A DNA stretch of 12,944 bases, taken from positions 1 through 12,944 of the forward strand of contig CAMDVY010000030.1 in NCBI GenBank assembly GCA_945878745.1, written 5' to 3'. The position numbers were made by a program, and so were the translations under genes. This document shows, piece after piece, positions 12,571 through 12,944 of this stretch. Position 1 is the stretch's first letter. Each line of letters opens with the position of its first letter. This DNA comes from Klebsiella pneumoniae. Lineage in GTDB: Bacteria; Pseudomonadota; Gammaproteobacteria; Pseudomonadales; Azotimanducaceae. The notes beneath the pieces are model-generated. The model was not told where the DNA came from. It searched no databases and was given only the letters and a program-made list of their open reading frames with translations.

Positions 12571-12944
12571 TCACCGTTGCCTGGACGCAACCGAACGGCG
12601 CTCACCGGTACGAAGATTGATGGCGGTCAGCTCCCGCCCCCACACACAACCCGTATCTGTTGCCAGAATACTCGGATGGTTGGTGATGCATTGTATAGAC
12701 GCCCAATGGCCAAACACCACCCTTTCAGCGGGGTGGCGTTCCGCAAAAATATCAAACCAGGGCCGCAAATGAGCCGGTGCTTCGAGCAGTTCTTCCTTGT
12801 GCAAGAAGTCGAGCGTATCACCAGGGTCCAGAAACCTCATTCGCGTGCAACAATTCGTGATGAAACGAAGACGGGGCATACCTGTCAGGGTTTCTTCCCA
12901 GCAATCGGGCTCGTTGCCATAGAGCGCACGCAGATAATCGACAT
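12571..12944 (-). CDS. apaH: Symmetrical bis(5'-nucleosyl)-tetraphosphatase ApaH, C-terminal fragment
   Basis: The reading frame is open at the right edge; the visible 123 residues correspond to roughly the C-terminal 45 percent of a 270-280-residue ApaH. Recognition rests on VDYLRALYGNEPDCWEE, the block MPRLRFITNCCTRMRFLDPG, APAHLRPWFDIF, VVFGHWAS (a metal-site His in GHW) and TDTGCVWGRELTAINLRTGE, all in the family order. The enzyme hydrolyses Ap4A to two ADP in the cytosol and is linked to stress and to removal of Np4 caps on RNA. The N-terminal GDxHG and GDxVxRG metal motifs lie beyond the window. An in-frame ATG at 12879 is internal. It precedes cca on the same strand; in many gammaproteobacteria apaH instead follows rsmA and apaG, which cannot be checked here. 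Confidence 0.93.
   Translation of the reverse strand, partial: VDYLRALYGNEPDCWEETLTGMPRLRFITNCCTRMRFLDPGDTLDFLHKEELLEAPAHLRPWFDIFAERHPAERVVFGHWASIQCITNHPSILATDTGCVWGRELTAINLRTGERRSVASRQR

Noticed and set aside
1..12944. Search for CRISPR arrays, insertion sequences, toxin-antitoxin pairs, phage genes or defence systems
   Set aside because: No spaced repeats, transposase-like frames, terminal inverted repeats or small paired genes of that kind were seen; every long frame is explained by a named housekeeping or enzyme gene.

Overview
The window is ordinary gammaproteobacterial chromosome. RpoD is 614 residues and carries the long non-conserved region, and rpsU, dnaG, rpoD, tsaD, folB, cca and apaH are all arranged as in that class. 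I could not place it to genus. There are no IS elements, CRISPR arrays or prophage genes. The most unusual object is a tRNA-Ile(CAU) gene split in its anticodon loop by a 262-nt group I intron.

Layout. 1-1918, plus strand: the tail of a DUF35 OB-fold protein, a thiolase-family protein with its terminator, and a YfcE-type metallophosphoesterase followed by a double hairpin. 1919-2026: a short, hairpin-rich, non-coding stretch between convergent genes. 2027-9999, minus strand (read right to left): rpsU, yqeY, manC, dnaG, rpoD, the intron-bearing tRNA-Ile(CAU), and an O-antigen-ligase-like membrane protein. 10092-11455, plus strand: tsaD and folB, overlapping by one base and divergent from rpsU. 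11440-12944, minus strand: cca, overlapping the end of folB, and the 3' part of apaH.

The minus block is the classical macromolecular synthesis operon (rpsU-dnaG-rpoD: ribosomal protein S21, primase, housekeeping sigma factor) expanded by yqeY and by a complete manC. ManC is a bifunctional GDP-mannose pyrophosphorylase/phosphomannose isomerase, a sugar-nucleotide gene sitting inside a housekeeping operon. A good sigma-70 promoter lies before rpsU and a weaker candidate lies before rpoD.

Several genes here act on the same RNA class. The tRNA encodes its own CCA end, so Cca would act mainly in repair for it. TsaD makes t6A at A37 of ANN-decoding tRNAs, and A37 of this tRNA is the first base of the 3' exon. 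The intron therefore sits between the anticodon and the base TsaD modifies, and C34 must become lysidine (TilS, not in this window) for the tRNA to read AUA. Intron boundaries, helices and pairing were derived by hand from the sequence. Family assignments rest on motif recognition, without database searches.
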